A stretch of DNA of 64,000 nt, taken from the NCBI RefSeq assembly GCF_902686445.1, contig NC_062217.1:84873758-84937757 (forward strand), written 5' to 3'. Origin of the DNA: Sciurus carolinensis. Lineage: Eukaryota > Chordata > Mammalia > Rodentia > Sciuridae. Below the pieces are notes generated by a model that saw only the letters and a program-made list of their open reading frames with translations, was not told where the DNA came from and searched no databases. A program made the translations under genes and the position numbers. Shown piece after piece: positions 11,455 to 23,509 of this stretch. Each line of letters opens with the position of its first letter. The first letter of the stretch is position 1.

Positions 11455-12865
11455 TGCAGAATTATTTTCTTTAAAAAGGTCTTGACATGAAGAGATAGGT
11501 TAAGGAGATCCCCCAGCGTGGGTGGTGTGCCAAGGGACAGGGGAAGAAGCCAGATCAGGTAAACAGGGGAAGGGACAGGAGCTGTCACAATAAGTGAGTG
11601 TGCTTTACAAAAGAAACAAAGGTAGAATGTCAATGGTGCAAATAGCTTTCATAGCATCTAGGTCAACAAGGCATGTGTCTGGTATTTAATGGATATTTAT
11701 CTGAAACGGCCATATGTTGTCAAAGCAAAACATTGATTAACCTCCACTCCTGCTGCCTACTTCACTTGCAGTGAAAAAGATGACCTTCAAACAAAGCAAC
11801 TTATACCATGCCTTTTATATTTTGCATGACAATGCTTTGACCTCTAATTTCTCAGTCTCTTTAATTTTTGCCATCAGCAGCAAAACCAGAGGGCACTTGA
11901 AGAGTTGTTTTATGTGACAGAAGTCCAGGCTGAGTGGCACATCACTTTGAAAAATGAGTGGGTGGTGCACAGAACTGTGAAGACATATGTGACTGCATTT
12001 ATTCCTTTAAAAAAAATTGGGTGAGAAATTTCATTCAGTTTAGGCAAATTTAAATAGAAGCTACTAAAATACATATATTCCTAAAAAGAATAGATGCATT
12101 ACAGCAAAAGTGCCTTTATTATCCCAAATTAGCTGCAAAAATCCCTTCAGAGACTTGACAGGAGGTAAAAAAGAGATTTCTTAAAACATTACAAAAAAAG
12201 AGAACCCCAGGATAAGAATATCCATACAATACAATTTTGTTTCATAACACAGTCACATAGTCTTTTAATGCTAAGCAATTATAGCAAAGGATAAGAAGGA
12301 AAAATCGCTGCCAGAAGTGAGAGTGAAAGACCAGAGAGAATTCAAGCAAACATTTTAAAGTGCTTTTAAAAAAAGAATCCTAGTGAAAGTCTCTTAGGAA
12401 TCCTAGACAATCAAGAGGTCAGCACGAGGTGGTATCAATTGGATGAAATTTATTTTAGGATATACTCCATACTACATTTTGATTTAGAACACATCTTTGT
12501 TCTTGGCTTCTCAGTCGACATACTTTAAATAACCCAAGTGCTATGTGCAAAGTAATGTATAGCTGCTGAGTAGGGCATAAAAATGAACAACAAAGTCTCA
12601 AATATCTTAGAACCTAGAAAACATTTTTTTTTCTGAGCAATCATGTAGCTTTTATGGAATCTTCTCTTTTGCCCAGAAAACTGGGTGACTAAAAGAATAA
12701 ATAGCAGGTAGACAGTGGCGTCACGTCCAAACCCACATTTAGGGCAATTCAGTCCTGCTTTAATATGAGTCAATTTGATTCACTTCAAAATCACAGTATC
12801 AAATATGTAGAAGTTACTGTATCAGCCTGTGGGGATTAAATAGAAAGGAAGTCCACCATCTTTTG
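11455..12865. other. No recognisable feature
   Basis: About 1.4 kb of AT-rich, unique-looking sequence. Short frames at 11427-11633 and 12525-12773 (minus) have no recognisable domain. Confidence 0.4.
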
Positions 12866-12869
12866 ACCT

Positions 12870-13215
12870 CAGTGGCACATCGCTTCGGGAGCTTACATTT
12901 TATGGAGCAGATAGACTTGCTTAGAAACAATGGTGAACTACAAAGAGAAACAAAGTAGAGTAGGAACTCAAAGGAGAACAATTAACAGCAAGTTGGAAGC
13001 TAAAGAAGGTTCTCAATGGAAAACCAAGGGCCACAAACTAATATTGACAGATTTTCCTGTGTATACGGACAGGTGTTGACTGGTAGTTATGGTGGGACTT
13101 GAAAAAGGAACTGAATTTCAGTACGTGAAAGAGGGTGTTCCAGGCAAAAGGACCAAAGTTTGTAGTCAGAGACAATGAGGCAAACAAGATGCTGTGAAAA
13201 GTCTGGGTTCTCATA
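12870..13215 (-). repeat. L2 LINE fragment
   Basis: 'gggagcttacattttatggagc' and 'gggtgttccaggcaaaaggac' are reverse-strand L2 landmarks in the right order. The 96-codon frame at 13038-13328 overlaps it and is spurious. Confidence 0.6.
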
Positions 13216-13239
13216 AACAGACTCAAATGGGGGCTCGGC

Positions 13240-13390
13240 CTCATGCTGTGGAGAACTGTTCTACGACTCCTCCATGCCTGTTTCCTTATTTGTGAAATGA
13301 ACACCCACATCAAATGGTGATAATTCAATGAAATGTTTGCAGACTGCCTGACACTTCTTTAAGTGTTTGTTTAAAAATAATAAAAGCAAT
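13240..13390 (+). repeat. MIR-like SINE fragment
   Basis: 'gtttccttatttgtgaaatg', then 'ggtgataattcaatgaaatg' and 'ctgcctgacacttcttta' match the 3' half of MIR. Confidence 0.6.
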
Positions 13391-13404
13391 AAATGAATAA
13401 GCCA

Positions 13405-13890
13405 TGCTACTATCTGTTTGTTGCTATGACAAAATACCTGGGGAAAAAATGGACTTGGAGGAGTAAAGATTTATTTTGGCTCATGGTTTCAGAGGTGTCA
13501 GTCCATGGTTGTCTGGCTCCATTGTTTCTGGGCCTGTGGTGATGCAGAATATCATGGCAGAAGGGTGTGACAAAGGAAAACTACTTACCTCATGGCAACC
13601 AGAAAACAGAGAGAAAGAGAGGGAGGAAAGGCCCAGGGACAAGATACATCCTTCAAGAGAACACCCACAGTAACATACTCCCTTCAACTAGGCCACACCT
13701 TCTAAATTTTCCACCATCTTCCAACAATGCTATCAAATTTTAATCTATTCATGGATTAATCCATTGACCCTGCCAGAGACCTCACAATCTAATCACTTCC
13801 TAAAAGTCCCACCTCTGAACGTTGCTGCATTGGGACCAAGCCTTCAACACGGGAACCTTCAGGGAATAGTCTAGATCCAAACTTTAACAC
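13405..13890 (-). mobile_element. MaLR/ERVL solo LTR, nearly full length
   Basis: Antisense MaLR: begins 'ttgttgctatgacaaaatac', continues 'gatttattttggctcatggt', 'taatccattgaccctgccag' and 'tccaaactttaacac'. At about 485 bp it is near full length. Two opposing short frames (13476-13673 plus, 13481-13687 minus) lie inside and are not genes. Confidence 0.85.
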
Positions 13891-13894
13891 TATC

Positions 13895-15455
13895 TAATAG
13901 ATATTTATAATTAGCCAAAGTAAATTTCTCTAACTTAGTTTCATTTTATTCTGGTCAGTATTTACTGGACCTATTTATTCTCTATCTGCAATATTCAGAT
14001 ATGGTACCCATGGATGTTATTATAGGTCACACAGCTCCAAATTTCATAGCCAGTTTCCTCATAACCTTACCATGATGCTAGTGTATTAATGTCCCAATAT
14101 ACACATATATATATACTAAATGCTCCAGAATCTTTGCTAAATATCATTAATGTCTGTGGGGCAATTGAGGAGGGGGGAATCTTCAGACACCACAAGCCAA
14201 TTTGCTTTCAGTGGAAGTAAAAATCTACATGAGAATTACTGAACCACCACAAGCAGAAATTTATGTGAGGTGGTAATAAAGTATCTGAAAGTTTAAGACA
14301 CCTCCTAGGCCACTGTCCAAACTTCCACTGAGAAAGACCGTCCTATGGGAAGAAGTGCCACGGTGAAGCAGGTGTAAATCACCAGTGTGAACCCACAGTA
14401 ATAAAAGAATGAGAGCTAGAAGCATGTGCTGGCAGTTTAACTAATTCCCACATTTTACACTTTACTTTTGCAGCATTTGCCCCAAAATCTAGTTTCAGAA
14501 ATATGTCCTTTACTAAGCTATTCATTTCCAAACTTGAATAAAGCTAGATCTCAATTAAATCATGAATGTGCTAAGATGATAAAATAAAGTATGGCCTGAT
14601 GACTTCGGGAATATCTGCTAGCCCAAAATCAACTTGGACTAGTAAAGATTTATTTTGGTTCATGGTTTCAGACCCAAACCATGAGCCAAATTTTAAGCCA
14701 AATTTTAAGTTTAAAATTCTTTTCAATGCTATGCTGATTTAAAATAGCAACAAAAACTAACCCCCTATCCATTCCACAAGTGACCACATTTACCTTCACT
14801 CTGAAACTCCATTAATGGCTTCTGCCCATATGATACTCTTTCTCACGGGAAGCAAGAGCGACTGACTTAATACTACAGTTTTCTTATTTATGTTTATATT
14901 GACTTTTCTCCAATCATACTAAGTGAGAGATGTGATGAGAATGAAATTATATTTGCTTGAAAGCAACTCATGCTTATCGAGCAATACCAACTTTAGCACA
15001 TTTAGGTGCCATGGATGGGTTTAAGGAAAGATTCCTCATCGACATGGCAGATGGCATGCTCCTCCTCCAAGATCTCTCTTGGTTGAAAGTAAAGAAATGA
15101 AGTGATTATAAACCAGTAGGGATGCAGAAAAGGAGAGGAAGGAGCCCACAAGAGTGAGAATCCACAGAGCAGATGGAATGCATGGGACAGGGCTGGGGCA
15201 GCTACCAATTAGAGTGAGCATGCACAGAGCAACAGCATGCTCACCATCAGGTTTCTAGTGCTTCACTTGAAAATTAAAGGGTTACCTAGGAATCACCAGC
15301 ATGTAAGCCTCAATCATGAAAGAAAAGACCAAAGTAAACCAGTACAAAAAATACTAAGGAGTATTCAGAAATTATATGACTGCTCCAAATTATGTACATG
15401 TTAGAGAGTTTATTGTGTACTCAAAACAGAATGCTTGGGAAAATTAGAGACAACT
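13895..15455. other. No recognisable feature apart from an LTR scrap
   Basis: AT-rich sequence. At 14636-14674, 'agtaaagatttattttggtt' plus 'catggtttcagacc' repeats part of the LTR at 13.4 kb (antisense), so it is a short LTR remnant. The rest is unassigned. Confidence 0.45.
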
Positions 15456-15459
15456 AGAA

Positions 15460-17060
15460 ATTTTAGAGATTAAAAAATATGATAAGATAGTAAAAGGATT
15501 GGAAGATAAATTAAGGAAATATCTTAGAAATGAAACTAAAGTAGAGAGAAAGTTGAAGTAAAAAGTAATAGGCATAGGGAGTCCATTCAAGATATCCAGA
15601 ATTCAATTAATAGGGGTTTTAAAAGCTGGAAAAGCAGAGGGGAGAAAATTATCAGGCAATGCATTCAAGAGAATTTTCCAGAGATAAAAGATAGCAATCT
15701 CAAGATTTAAAGTACTCCCACATGCCTAGAGTGGAGAAGGGCACACGCTGGTGCCACCCCTGGACACATCACTGTGAAATTTAGAATACAAAGAATGAAG
15801 AGGAAACTTTACATACCTTCATGGAGAAAAATAGGGTAAGTATGAAATAAAAAGCATCAAGGTGGCCTTCTCATCAATAACAGTGGATGCCAGAGACAAA
15901 GAGTAAAAGTTTTGAACCTCAGAGAGAAAATTATGTTCAACTTAGAATTCTATTCACACCAAAGTCTAAAGTAAAATACAGACATATTCAGAAATGGAAG
16001 AACTCATAATGTTTCATTCCCACACTCACTATATCAGGAAGTTACTTTAAAAGGTTCCAGAGCATGCAAGGGACAAACCAAGAGGAACCAAGATTCAGAA
16101 TCAAGGAAGCAGTAAGACCAGGATTTAAGATTTAGTAACTGATAAGATAGAGTGGGCAAAGTCAGTAAAAAGTGAGACTGTGATAAGGTAAAAAAGTAAA
16201 GATAAAATAAAAAAAAAATTTAAAGACCCCAGGAAAAGCAACAGATGTGCTAGGAAGGAAACAGGACTTTATCTGGTTCTACAATGAGTAGAATTTACAT
16301 AGTCACAATAATGAAACTATATATTGATGTTCATCTTAAATGCTCAACTCACAAGGAACTTGTAGATCTAATATTTGTAGTTAAAAACCAAACTAAAAAT
16401 GTTATTCATTTTGATATTGTAAAATTAAGATATGACAAAAGTTCAGAGGTAGAAGGGAAGAGTGCTGAAGGGTAATAGAAGGTACAAACAAGGTCATTTT
16501 CAGAGTACAACAGAGACAGTCACACAAGCCTAAATACTTGCTTACAAGGGCCCCAGACTTGGTTAAATAATCTTCCAGCACCACCATGTAATTTGTAATA
16601 ATTTTTGATCCTGTATTTTCAGTTTTCATTGGGTCATGGTCCTGGGACTGGGTGCAAAGTTAAAAACTGATGTTCTCTCAGTAATTAATGCAAGAAATAA
16701 AAGTCTACTTATACTTCTTAAGTTACAAGATAATTTAACAATGAAGGTATTTAAAATGCAGTATGACTATATTAAGATATGAGAAGAAATGCTGATGGAG
16801 ATGGGAAATTAAACTACACCTTTGTTGATCCCATCAGAATACAGAATTAACAGTATTAACACAACAGTTGGAAATTGACAACTACTAACAAAAGAACCAG
16901 TTAAAAGAGATTAAAATAGTTGTCCCTGAAGAATGAGACTGGGGAAGGGGAAGGATAAGGCCAGGGGTCATTGGATCTTATCATAGGTCCTAACATGCTC
17001 TGCTTTGTTTTTTTAACCTTGTTTAAACGGTTCATTTCATATTTTTAAACTAACTTTAAA
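15460..17060 (+). mobile_element. Old L1/HAL1-type LINE, decayed
   Basis: Successive strings ('aattttccagagataaaaga', 'acagtggatgccagagacaa', 'ttagaattctattcacacca', 'ttcagaaatggaagaact') follow the 3' coding-to-tail order of old L1/HAL1 elements. It ends in a GGGGAAGGGGAAGG stretch near 16940 and a T-rich tail. Frames are broken throughout. Confidence 0.62.
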
Positions 17061-17064
17061 ATCA

Positions 17065-18595
17065 TAATATAGCAAAGCTACATTCTGTAAACATTTTATA
17101 CAGTAATTCTATAAAGAAACTAATTATATACATAAACTTTCTAATTTAATACAAATGTTATATGATCGATATCTTAAAACAAAGCAACAAACAAAAAACA
17201 TGTACAACAGAGTTTCTGCCCTCTAGACATTCACTCATTTTATAAATCATGTCTCTGCCAAGGTCAAGGCTACATGGAGAAAGAAGAAATCATCAAAGCT
17301 GAGTAGCTTGCAGTGGTCACGTTTGCCTGAAAGGACCGTTTGTCTCCATTTTCTTTTTCTTTTTTTTTTTTTGACCATAATATTGTTTTCAAAAACTAGG
17401 CATTTGTGGACACAGTACAATTTTTTCAGCAACTCTTCCTTATTTACGTCAAGGGTCAAAGAAGTAGAGCACTTAGCCTCTAAAAAATGAGGACTACTTA
17501 TTTACTAGTAATTCTAAGTTAAAAAGGGGGCAGAGTCTAACCAATCAGCAGTTTTCTGTGGACTTTTCCCAGTGCCTGATACCGACACAGCGTAATTTCA
17601 TTTTCAGCAAGGTTGAATGAATTTTCTTTAGCAAGCTGGTTACGACCACCAGTTTGCTGATGTAGACAGAAGCTATGAAAGTAGTGTTTGGGAGATGGGA
17701 TCGGTGATGCTACTATCATTTCATGTCCTGATGATACTAGAGTAGGTATCACATAATCATTCAGTGCTGGACACTTTTGCCTTAGAGGGAAGAGTAACTT
17801 TGACGATACCCCTGCCTGCTAAAAGATAAAATAATTAAATCTTAAAAGCTCTACTCTCTGCACCACATCCTCCTCCTCAGAAAACTTTAGAAAAATAAAT
17901 AAACAAAGAACAAGGAAATTCTAGTTTGAGAACTATAGACCATTAGGTATATAAACCCAAACTTCTCATTTTCCAGATCTTACTTAGTTGCAATATTTTG
18001 ATTATGTTGTCTTACTGCCAACATAATCAAAACCCATTAATGTAAAAGAATTATCATTACCAATCACATGATAATCTTCCAATGTTATTTTAACCTAGTT
18101 GCTTTCCTACCCAAATAAAGGCCTAGTGATAGAACACTTGGAAGGTCTACCTTGGGCCATTCTTAATAGGAAAAGAGGAATGAAAAACTAAAAGTACAAA
18201 AGAAAATGCTTTGCAAACTCTGATGGCCTTGGGAGCCCTACCACATTCCTTAATGTAAAGGGCATTTTTTAAGATCACCCCTAAAGGATGGTGTCTCCTT
18301 GAGAAAAATAAAAGCTTGTCCTCTCAAGCACAGTGCCAGGAAGAGATGGACCCCAGCCTATGAGATGTACCTCCTAAACAATACCATGCAGCCTAACTAT
18401 AGGTACCAGAGCACCAGGAGGAAAGTAATAAGCCACATGGCATGAGCCAATATGGTGGAAAGCCTCATGAGGAGGGGAAGCAGGCCATGATTTTCTCACC
18501 TGAAGTCCAAAGAAGGGGGGTTGTTGCCCAGGTAGGAGGAGAGGGTCACCAAAGCAACAACAGTGGCAAGAACTAAAATACAGGACAATGTGTGC
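17065..18595. other. No recognisable feature
   Basis: AT-rich, unique-looking DNA with a poly-T run at 17359-17373. Short frames at 17247-17490 exist on both strands across that run and are spurious. Confidence 0.4.
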
Positions 18596-18596
18596 T

Positions 18597-18842
18597 GTGG
18601 TTTGGGTGAGTGTCCCCCAAAATTCCATATGAAACAACTTGGTTCTCAGTGGGGCACTGGTGGAGGTATGGGCCTTTAAGAGGTGGGGCCTATTAGGAGG
18701 CCTTTAGGTCATTAGGAGAGGAATTCTAGAAGGGGATCGTGAGATTCCAGTCTCTTATCCATCTCTATTGAGATGGAGTACTTGCTCCAACATGCATTCT
18801 GCCATGATGTGTTGCCCTTACACAGGTGATGATGTTCTATTT
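18597..18842 (+). mobile_element. MaLR/ERVL LTR, 5' portion
   Basis: 'gctgtggtttgggtgagtgtc', 'aagaggtggggcctattagg' and 'tctgccatgatgtgttgcc' are MaLR LTR landmarks in sense order. The 3' third, with the polyadenylation region, is missing. Confidence 0.78.
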
Positions 18843-19110
18843 TAAGAAAGAACTTTCTCTTCTTCTCCTTGTATTTATTTATTATCACTGTGGATTTATG
18901 GATTCTTGCACAATATTATGAATTACAGTCCATTACTGACTTTATTCCTTTGGATGCTCAGATTGATCCTCAGGGTCAGTGAGAGCTCCCTAAAATTTAT
19001 ACTTCTGTCCCTTGGTGGTATCCCAACCATTCTGTGATCACTGTCTCACATTCTGACATAATCAGAAATCTCAGGCTCATTTTATACTTCCTGAATCAGC
19101 CTTTTTTCCA
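18843..19110. repeat. Ancient interspersed repeat, probably LINE-derived
   Basis: 'ctccttgtatttatttatta', 'ttacagtccattactgac' and 'gaatcagccttttttccaagg' recall an old widely dispersed L1-related repeat. The exact family is not settled. Confidence 0.4.
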
Positions 19111-19142
19111 AGGAGTGATGGTTTATCTTAGTGGGGCACTGG

Positions 19143-19521
19143 GTGAGTTTGCTTTCTATCACTATAATAAAATATCTGAGATTATCAACTTATAAAGAGA
19201 AAACTTTTATTTTACCTCATGGTTTTTGAGGTTCCAGTCTATGATCAGTTGACCTCATTGCTTATAGGCCTATGACATAGGTGTCAGGTGGCAATGGCAG
19301 GAACACGTGGCAGAGCAAAACTTCTTTCCTCATAGCCAGAGAGAAGAGGAAGGGACCAGGTCCTACAATCCCCTTTCAGGCCATGTCCCCATTGACCTAA
19401 GGATTTCCTGCTAGGCCCAACTTCTTAAAGTTTCCATCACCTCTCAACAGTGGTCACCCTACAAAGCAATTCTTTAATATACCGAGTCTGAGAGGTATTC
19501 AAGATCCAAACTATAAAAGGC
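19143..19521 (-). mobile_element. MaLR/ERVL solo LTR
   Basis: Antisense order: 'tatcactataataaaatatc', 'cttttattttacctcatggt', 'ctaggcccaacttcttaaag', 'tccaaactataaaagg'. It points the opposite way to the LTR piece at 18.6 kb. Confidence 0.8.
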
Positions 19522-19524
19522 ATA

Positions 19525-20860
19525 ATGTTGAGAAACCAAGATTTTAACACACAATGTACTATTAGTGATTTCTTACTGAAAAGCATTCGAGGTCACCATA
19601 GAGATCCTTTTTAAATTTTCTTTAGGAGCTTTGCAGAAAGACTTTCTAATTGGTTTTATGGTATTTAGCAAATCCAAGGAAAATGCTATCCATAATGCCC
19701 CTATTTTTATTTGCAATTCCCATGACGGTTGTGGTCAAGGATGTGGTGTCTGCTGTCATTCTGAAATCCCAGGTGTTGTCTATAGCATCAATATTTCAAA
19801 TCCAGCTACAGTTAACCACTTCTCTGACCAGTCATTAAGCCTCCATATTTGTCAGTAAGTGTACACTAACCCAAAGTGGCTCTTCCTGTCCTTTTACCTT
19901 TCAGTGAGGACATCGTAATCAAATGGGCAGCTGCACCTGTCCCCTAATGAGTATTCATGTAGTCACAGAATCCACCAGACAGCTGTGTAACTCAGGGGGC
20001 TAAAAAGCACTTCCTTAGCACCCCAAGTAAGGCTGTTATTTGAATAAATGTTCTATGTCTTCTGAAAAAACACCTTTCAAACTACTCATAGATTTTTTGC
20101 AATTCTTTCAGCATCAGTCTTCAAACACAGCTGCAATTCCAACCCATGCTTTCATTGGCTGGACTGTGCCCCATAAACCTAAATGTTCAGTGACATGTTA
20201 TTTTAGCATACTACAGCAAAAATAATGTGGGGGAAAATCAACAAAATAAGCAAAACCTCTCAAGAGGTTTTGCGTGCCAGAGTCAACTTTGAAAGTAGCA
20301 TAACAAATTCACATCTCAGGAGCTAGATGACATGAATTAAAAAAAAAAAAAAAAAACTTATATGGTAAATTTTTAAGCATTGTAAATAAAATGACAAAAA
20401 ATATTATCTCATGCCACTTTAAGTTTTAAACATCTTCCAATTTAGGGCAGTAAATGGAACTTTAGAGAGGATCCCACAGGAAATGGTTTCAATCAGAGCC
20501 TTCCCCAGGTATTTCTGCATTTTAATTAAATAGAAACCAAAGCAACTATTTTCAATTTGTTATAAGACATTATTTGTATCATATCTACAAAAATTTCTAC
20601 CAATATTAATAGTGTTTTTATCACTGAAGGATGAAATTATTTTTATATTCTCATAATCCCATCCTTGTTGTAAAGAAATACTAAGCATCTTAGAAGTTGG
20701 TTTTAATCATAATCATACTAAACTAATCATATACACTGTAGTAGACTTGGCAAAGCAGTTGTGGTGACTACATGCTGTGTGAGAGATGAACCAAATAAGC
20801 AAATATTCATGGGGTGCTTAATGAACTCTGTATAAGTTGATGGGTTCATTGACATGTTAG
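19525..20860. other. No recognisable feature
   Basis: AT-rich sequence with an A tract at 20339-20357. Two overlapping short frames near 19631-19858 are in different phases and unrelated to any family I recognise. Confidence 0.4.
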
Positions 20861-20861
20861 G

Positions 20862-21245
20862 TTTTTTTATTTTCAATTGACACATAGTAATTGTGCATAT
20901 TTTTGGAGTACAGTGTTATATTTCAATACTTGTATGCAGAATGTAACCATCAGAAAAAGGTAACTGCCATATCTTCCCCTCAGATATTTATCATATCTGT
21001 GTTGGGAACATTCAAAATCCTCTCTACTATTAGCTATTCTAAAATATCTAATTATTGTCATACATAGTGATCCTAGCGTGCTAGAAAACATTAGAAGCTA
21101 TTCCTCCTATCCAACTGTACCCCTGTACCCTCCTCACCATGCTCTCTCCACCCCCACCCCCATCCTTCCCAACCTCTGGTTACCACTATTCTACTCTCCA
21201 CTTCTCTATAAACAACATGTTAATATTGAACAAATCTTTCAGGCA
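20862..21245 (-). mobile_element. Old L1 (L1M-like) 3' end
   Basis: Reverse-strand L1 3' region: 'gtgttgggaacattcaaaat', 'cctctctactattagctatt', 'attcctcctatccaactgta' and 'aacctctggttaccactat'. It resembles the copy at 3.1 kb. Confidence 0.82.
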
Positions 21246-21249
21246 ACAA

Positions 21250-21840
21250 TCATAGCTACAGGCCAGGTCACATGCCACCTTCTCCAATCACCACAGCAAG
21301 AAATGACTTGGCACTCAGAACGCCTCCCTTTCCAGGACCACATATGCAGGACTGATCTTCTCTGACTCTGTATCAGTGAAAGGTGGTCCATCCCCTCTCT
21401 CCTTGCTAGAGCAACACCCTCTGATACATTTCTTTGTCCTCCCCCACAGTCCAAATAGCATCTTGCCTCCTATCAAATAAATGTTAAAGTAATAAGCCAT
21501 TGATCTTTGAGTTAATCTCTCAGAAGAAAAATTAAAGCAAGAAGTTCAAAATAGAAAATTCTAACACTTTCATCATCCCAGTAACTCTTGATGTCTAACA
21601 TCCCTACTTTCTCCACCCTACATAATACACTAAATATACTTCCTGTAGGCATCTCACTACTGGCACAAATAAAACCTTAAAGATGCATATTAGAGCTAAG
21701 TAAGTACAGCTAGGTAATCATTTTACAAACAGTTATCAGGGCCTTAAACACCTTCCATGCATGTAGCACAGAACCAGGCAACAAAAGGAACACAGAGGCT
21801 GTCCTTAGTGTTACCCAGGGCCTACCTTCACTAACCCTGC
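21250..21840. other. No recognisable feature
   Basis: Contains overlapping short open frames on both strands (21078-21500), consistent with low local stop density rather than a gene. Confidence 0.4.
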
Positions 21841-21844
21841 TCAC

Positions 21845-21960
21845 CCACAGAGCAAACGGGGCAGTTACTCATCCTTTCTATGCCTCGGTGTCTTCCTCTA
21901 TGAATTAGGGATGACCATGAGATACTATAGATAAGGCACCTGACCATGGTCACACTGAGT
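21845..21960 (+). repeat. MIR-like SINE fragment
   Basis: 'tttctatgcctcggtgtctt', then 'cctctatgaattagggatga' resembles the MIR 3' core ('cctcatctgtaaaatggg'). Confidence 0.5.
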
Positions 21961-21975
21961 GATGGCTCTTATTAG

Positions 21976-22058
21976 TACCTTTGTTATTCTTGGGATTGAA
22001 CTCAGGGCTTCATGTATGCCAGTCAGGCACTCTACCGCTGAGCTACATCCAAGCCTCT
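21976..22058 (-). mobile_element. ID SINE
   Basis: Antisense: 'ttgggattgaactcagggct', 'caggcactctaccgctgag', 'ctacatccaagcct'. Inverted Pol III B and A boxes are recognisable. Confidence 0.87.
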
Positions 22059-22213
22059 GTTGTTGCCTTTTATGTTTCTACTTTTGTAGCCCACCCCCTC
22101 ATACACCTTATGCTCAGCACCCAGAGAAAGTGTGCGTCTACTTTGAGTGCATAACCAACTCTCCAACCAAGCCTTGTTTCCCAAGTTGTACTCTTCAAAC
22201 TTGATGTATTAAA

Positions 22214-22491
22214 ATATATTCATTGAATCAACGCATACTTAGTAAACTTTTACTCTGTGGTAGATAGGCCTGGTGTTAGGCACTGATCAATCAAGGATAA
22301 CCACAGGGGCCTGCTGTGCATATTCCTTAGCCTGGGAGCTCATTGGCTGGGGAAGCTTACAGCACCAGACTCCGCAGTGTGGAGAGTACAGTAAAGGGCT
22401 GTTTGCGGGGACCCAGAAAGGACCTAAAGGGAAGGTTTCCTGGAAGAATGATTGTCAGAGCCAAAGGATGGGTAAAAATCAGTTAGACAAA
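22214..22491 (-). repeat. L2 LINE fragment, left part of interrupted copy
   Basis: Reads 'attcattgaatcaacgcata', a 'ggtgttaggcactgatc' core, then 'aggtttcctggaagaatgat', the reverse-strand L2 order. It continues on the far side of the inserted Tigger-like element. Confidence 0.6.
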
Positions 22492-22493
22492 TA

Positions 22494-22864
22494 CAGTCCC
22501 TCCCCATGCAGGGGTTATATTCACAGATGCCTGAAACCATGAATGGCGCCAAGTCCAACAGTGTTTTTTGAATGCTGCCCAGATGATTCTCCTTCACTTT
22601 GAAAATATTTGTTTAGTTCCTATTATTATTATTTTGTGGTACTGGGAATTGAACCCATGGGATCACTAAGCTACCTCCCTGCCCCTGTTTATTTTGAGAC
22701 AGGGTCTCATTAAGTTGTCCAGACTGGCCTTGAACTTGTGATCCTCCTGCCTCAGCCTCCTGAGTCACTGGGATTACAGGAATGAAGCAGCAATTAATAT
22801 TTTCCAACCATCATTGACCATGGTAACTGAACGCATAGAAAGTAAAAATAAGGGGGGACAACTG
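22494..22864. mobile_element. Tigger-like DNA transposon, nested
   Basis: The left end 'cagtccctccccatgcaggg' and right end 'aataaggggggacaactg' are partly inverted matches, with TA on both outer sides (22492-22493 and 22865-22866). 'cagatgcctgaaaccatgaa' and 'gaccatggtaactgaacgc' are interior signatures of pogo/Tigger-derived MITEs. A SINE interrupts it. There is no transposase frame. Confidence 0.75.
22617..22797 (-). mobile_element. MEN (B1-dID) dimeric SINE inside Tigger-like element
   Basis: Antisense dimer: an ID half ('gtactgggaattgaaccc'), then a linker 'tttattttgagacagggt' and a B1 half ('ggccttgaacttgtgatcct', 'cctgagtcactgggattaca'). It sits wholly inside the DNA transposon. Confidence 0.88.
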
Positions 22865-22866
22865 TA

Positions 22867-23505
22867 CATGCAAAGCCCAAAGTGTAGGCAGTTGTTATGC
22901 TTATGGAAATTTATGGGCCTGTACAACAGAAGGTAGAAAGTGGTCAGAGAAGCACAGCCAGGCCCAAGATGTCTTGTGAATTTCATTAAGGAGAGTAATT
23001 CTGGAGATACTATGCAGGGTGGGAATGAAGAATGATCAGATTAGAATAACAGCTCAGGCTGCAAGGCAGAGCATGGGCATTTAGGATGAGAAGTGCAGAG
23101 ACAGGAGGAGCTGAGATGGCAATGGATGAAAGTGGGAGATATTAAGGAGGGAAAATCATGAGAATTTTTGAGATGGGGTAGAGAGGAGGAAGGTATGAAA
23201 GATGAACCCCAGATATATGATTGAGCAACTGGAGCAACTTTCTGAGATGGAGATAACTGGAAGAAGAGTAAGTTGGTGGAGGCATTCACAAGTTGTGCTT
23301 TGGATCTGGAGTTAGGAAGGCGCCTGTGGGATATGACTGGATATAATTATTAGGCTGTGGGGACGTGAGTCCAGTGCTACAGGAATGTGAGGCAAGGTAT
23401 GGTAAAGAAGATATAAAGATATGTGGATTCATGGGCTTATAGCTAGGAATTGAATCATGGGGTGAAGAAGAAAGGAGCACACTGAGTGAGGGAAAGGACC
23501 CAGGT
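22867..23505 (-). repeat. L2 LINE fragment, right part of interrupted copy
   Basis: Continues the L2 from 22.2 kb: 'catttaggatgagaagtgca'-like and 'ggatctggagttaggaaggc' strings follow reverse-strand L2 order. Minus-strand frames at 23041-23289 and 23286-23480 fall here and are remnants or chance. Confidence 0.55.
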
Positions 23506-23509
23506 AGCG

